NCBI GenBank assembly: GCA_023458055.1
Contig: JAEXAW010000083.1
Span: 1 to 24,021, forward strand
From: Pseudomonadota bacterium
Lineage (GTDB): Bacteria; Pseudomonadota; Alphaproteobacteria; Sphingomonadales; Sphingomonadaceae
DNA: 24,021 nt
Direction of reading: 5' to 3'
Shown here: one piece after another, positions 23,351-24,021 of the stretch
How the letters are laid out: each line of letters opens with the position of its first letter
Numbering within the stretch: position 1 is the first letter of the stretch
Translations under genes and position numbers: made by a program
Notes under the pieces: model-generated
What the model was told of the DNA's origin: nothing
What the model saw: the letters and a program-made list of their open reading frames with translations, nothing else
Database searches by the model: none

Positions 23351-24021
23351 TTAGCGCGTCATCAGCTGGGTGTTGCCGCCCGACGCCGTTACATCTGTTG
23401 ACATAGTTTTTTCTTCGGCAAAACGAAACAGATAATGTGGTCCGCCTGCCTTGGGACCGGTCCCGGATAATCCGCGCCCGCCAAAAGGCTGGCTCCCGAC
23501 AATCGCGCCGATCTGGTTGCGGTTGATATAAATATTCCCCACTCGCGCCCGCGAGGCGATGTGCGCCGCCACCGCATCAATGCGGCTGTGGATGCCGAGC
23601 GTAAGGCCATATCCGGTCGCGTTAATCTGGTCGATCACCTCATCCATTTCATCCGCCTTGAAGGTGACAACGTGCAGAACGGGGCCAAAAATTTCGCGCT
23701 TCATGTCGGCGATGCGATCGACGCGGATCATCGTCGGGGGGATGAAGGTGCCGTCGGCGGACGCGTCCTCGGTGCGCTGCGCTTCGGCGAGCACGCGATT
23801 CTCGCGGCGGCTCTGCTCAACATAGTCCCGGATCGTGTCGCGCGCTTGGGCGTCGATGATGGGGCCGACGTCGGTGGTGAGCTTGGCCGGGTCACCGACG
23901 CGCATTTCCGCCATCGCGCCGCGCACCATTTCGACCATGGTTTCGGCAACATCTTCCTGCACCACCAGCATGCGCAAGGCCGAGCAACGCTGCCCCGCAC
24001 TCTGGAAGGCCGAGGCCGTGA
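23351..24021 (-). CDS. putA: Bifunctional PutA, C-terminal part (partial)
   Basis: The frame is open to the right edge, giving about 222 residues of the C-terminal aldehyde dehydrogenase domain. The catalytic Cys lies in SAGQRCSALR at the edge, followed by VGDPAKLTTDVGPIID, PPTMIRVD, KREIFGPVLHVVTF, GLTLGIHSRID, the NIYINRNQIGAIVGSQPFGGRG block (in parts) and SGTGPKAGGPHYLFRF. The last block is specific to 1-pyrroline-5-carboxylate dehydrogenase of the PutA type, which oxidises glutamate semialdehyde to glutamate with NAD+ in proline catabolism. The proline dehydrogenase half would lie beyond the edge. A stand-alone P5C dehydrogenase is less likely. The protein ends soon after the domain, so it lacks the long C-terminal extension found in some PutA proteins. 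Confidence 0.9.
   Translation of the reverse strand, partial: TASAFQSAGQRCSALRMLVVQEDVAETMVEMVRGAMAEMRVGDPAKLTTDVGPIIDAQARDTIRDYVEQSRRENRVLAEAQRTEDASADGTFIPPTMIRVDRIADMKREIFGPVLHVVTFKADEMDEVIDQINATGYGLTLGIHSRIDAVAAHIASRARVGNIYINRNQIGAIVGSQPFGGRGLSGTGPKAGGPHYLFRFAEEKTMSTDVTASGGNTQLMTR

Overview
The window looks like a chromosomal segment of a GC-rich alphaproteobacterium, most likely a sphingomonad (Sphingomonadales). The pointers are the PrsK/PrsR pair of the PEP-CTERM/exosortase world, an ATPase-inhibitor zeta (DUF1476) gene next to a BolA-Grx4 pair, a ScfR-type regulator divergent from isocitrate lyase, and a DUF11-repeat secreted protein. The assignment rests on gene content, not on a database search. 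No tRNA, rRNA, insertion sequence, CRISPR array or phage genes were seen.

Layout. 1-445 (-): N-terminus of a secreted DUF11-repeat protein, cut by the left edge. 682-4181 (-): prsK-prsR, a membrane histidine kinase and a sigma-54 activator with an intact GAFTGA loop. 4546-4839 (-): small single-pass membrane protein with a strong terminator. 4928-6313 (-) and 6490-8303 (+): ScfR-family regulator divergent from aceA (isocitrate lyase) and a 60-aa protein, with a 24-bp perfect palindrome between them. 8534-8842 (+): small lipoprotein. 8843-9695: long stretch with no convincing gene. 9696-12346 (+): unknown secreted protein and an RTX serralysin-like metalloprotease with its terminator. 12423-14986 (-): MBL-fold hydrolase, DUF4230 protein and nadA, closely packed. 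15002-15494: a tandem pair of about 190-bp repeats (see below). 15646-16588 (-): DUF1476, BolA and monothiol glutaredoxin. 16682-18205 (+): cysS. 18422-22777 (+): response regulator, LysM/FecR protein and CHASE2 histidine kinase, overlapping one another. 22796-23332 (-): lipoprotein. 23351-24021 (-): C-terminus of PutA, cut by the right edge.

Most notable feature. Between the MBL-fold gene and the glutaredoxin gene lie two copies, 303 bp apart, of a unit made of three parts: an upstream pair of (G)YTWACC direct repeats, a near-consensus sigma-54 promoter (GG-N10-GC), and, starting exactly 13 nt after the -12 element, a conserved 78-79 nt segment that folds into a hairpin with an 11-bp perfect stem and an almost invariant 14-nt loop. 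The stem carries a compensatory C-G to T-A change between copies. Neither copy leads into a protein gene. I read this as a pair of tandem sigma-54-dependent small RNAs. A sigma-54 activator pair (PrsK/PrsR) is encoded about 11 kb away, so an EPS/exosortase-linked regulatory RNA circuit is an attractive but unproven hypothesis.

Other regulatory features are the palindrome in the scfR-aceA interval, which suits acyl-CoA-responsive autoregulation and control of the glyoxylate shunt, and a terminator-like hairpin directly before the ribosome binding site of the response-regulator operon. Gene starts were often moved downstream of the longest open frame where a ribosome binding site or a stop/start overlap decided it.
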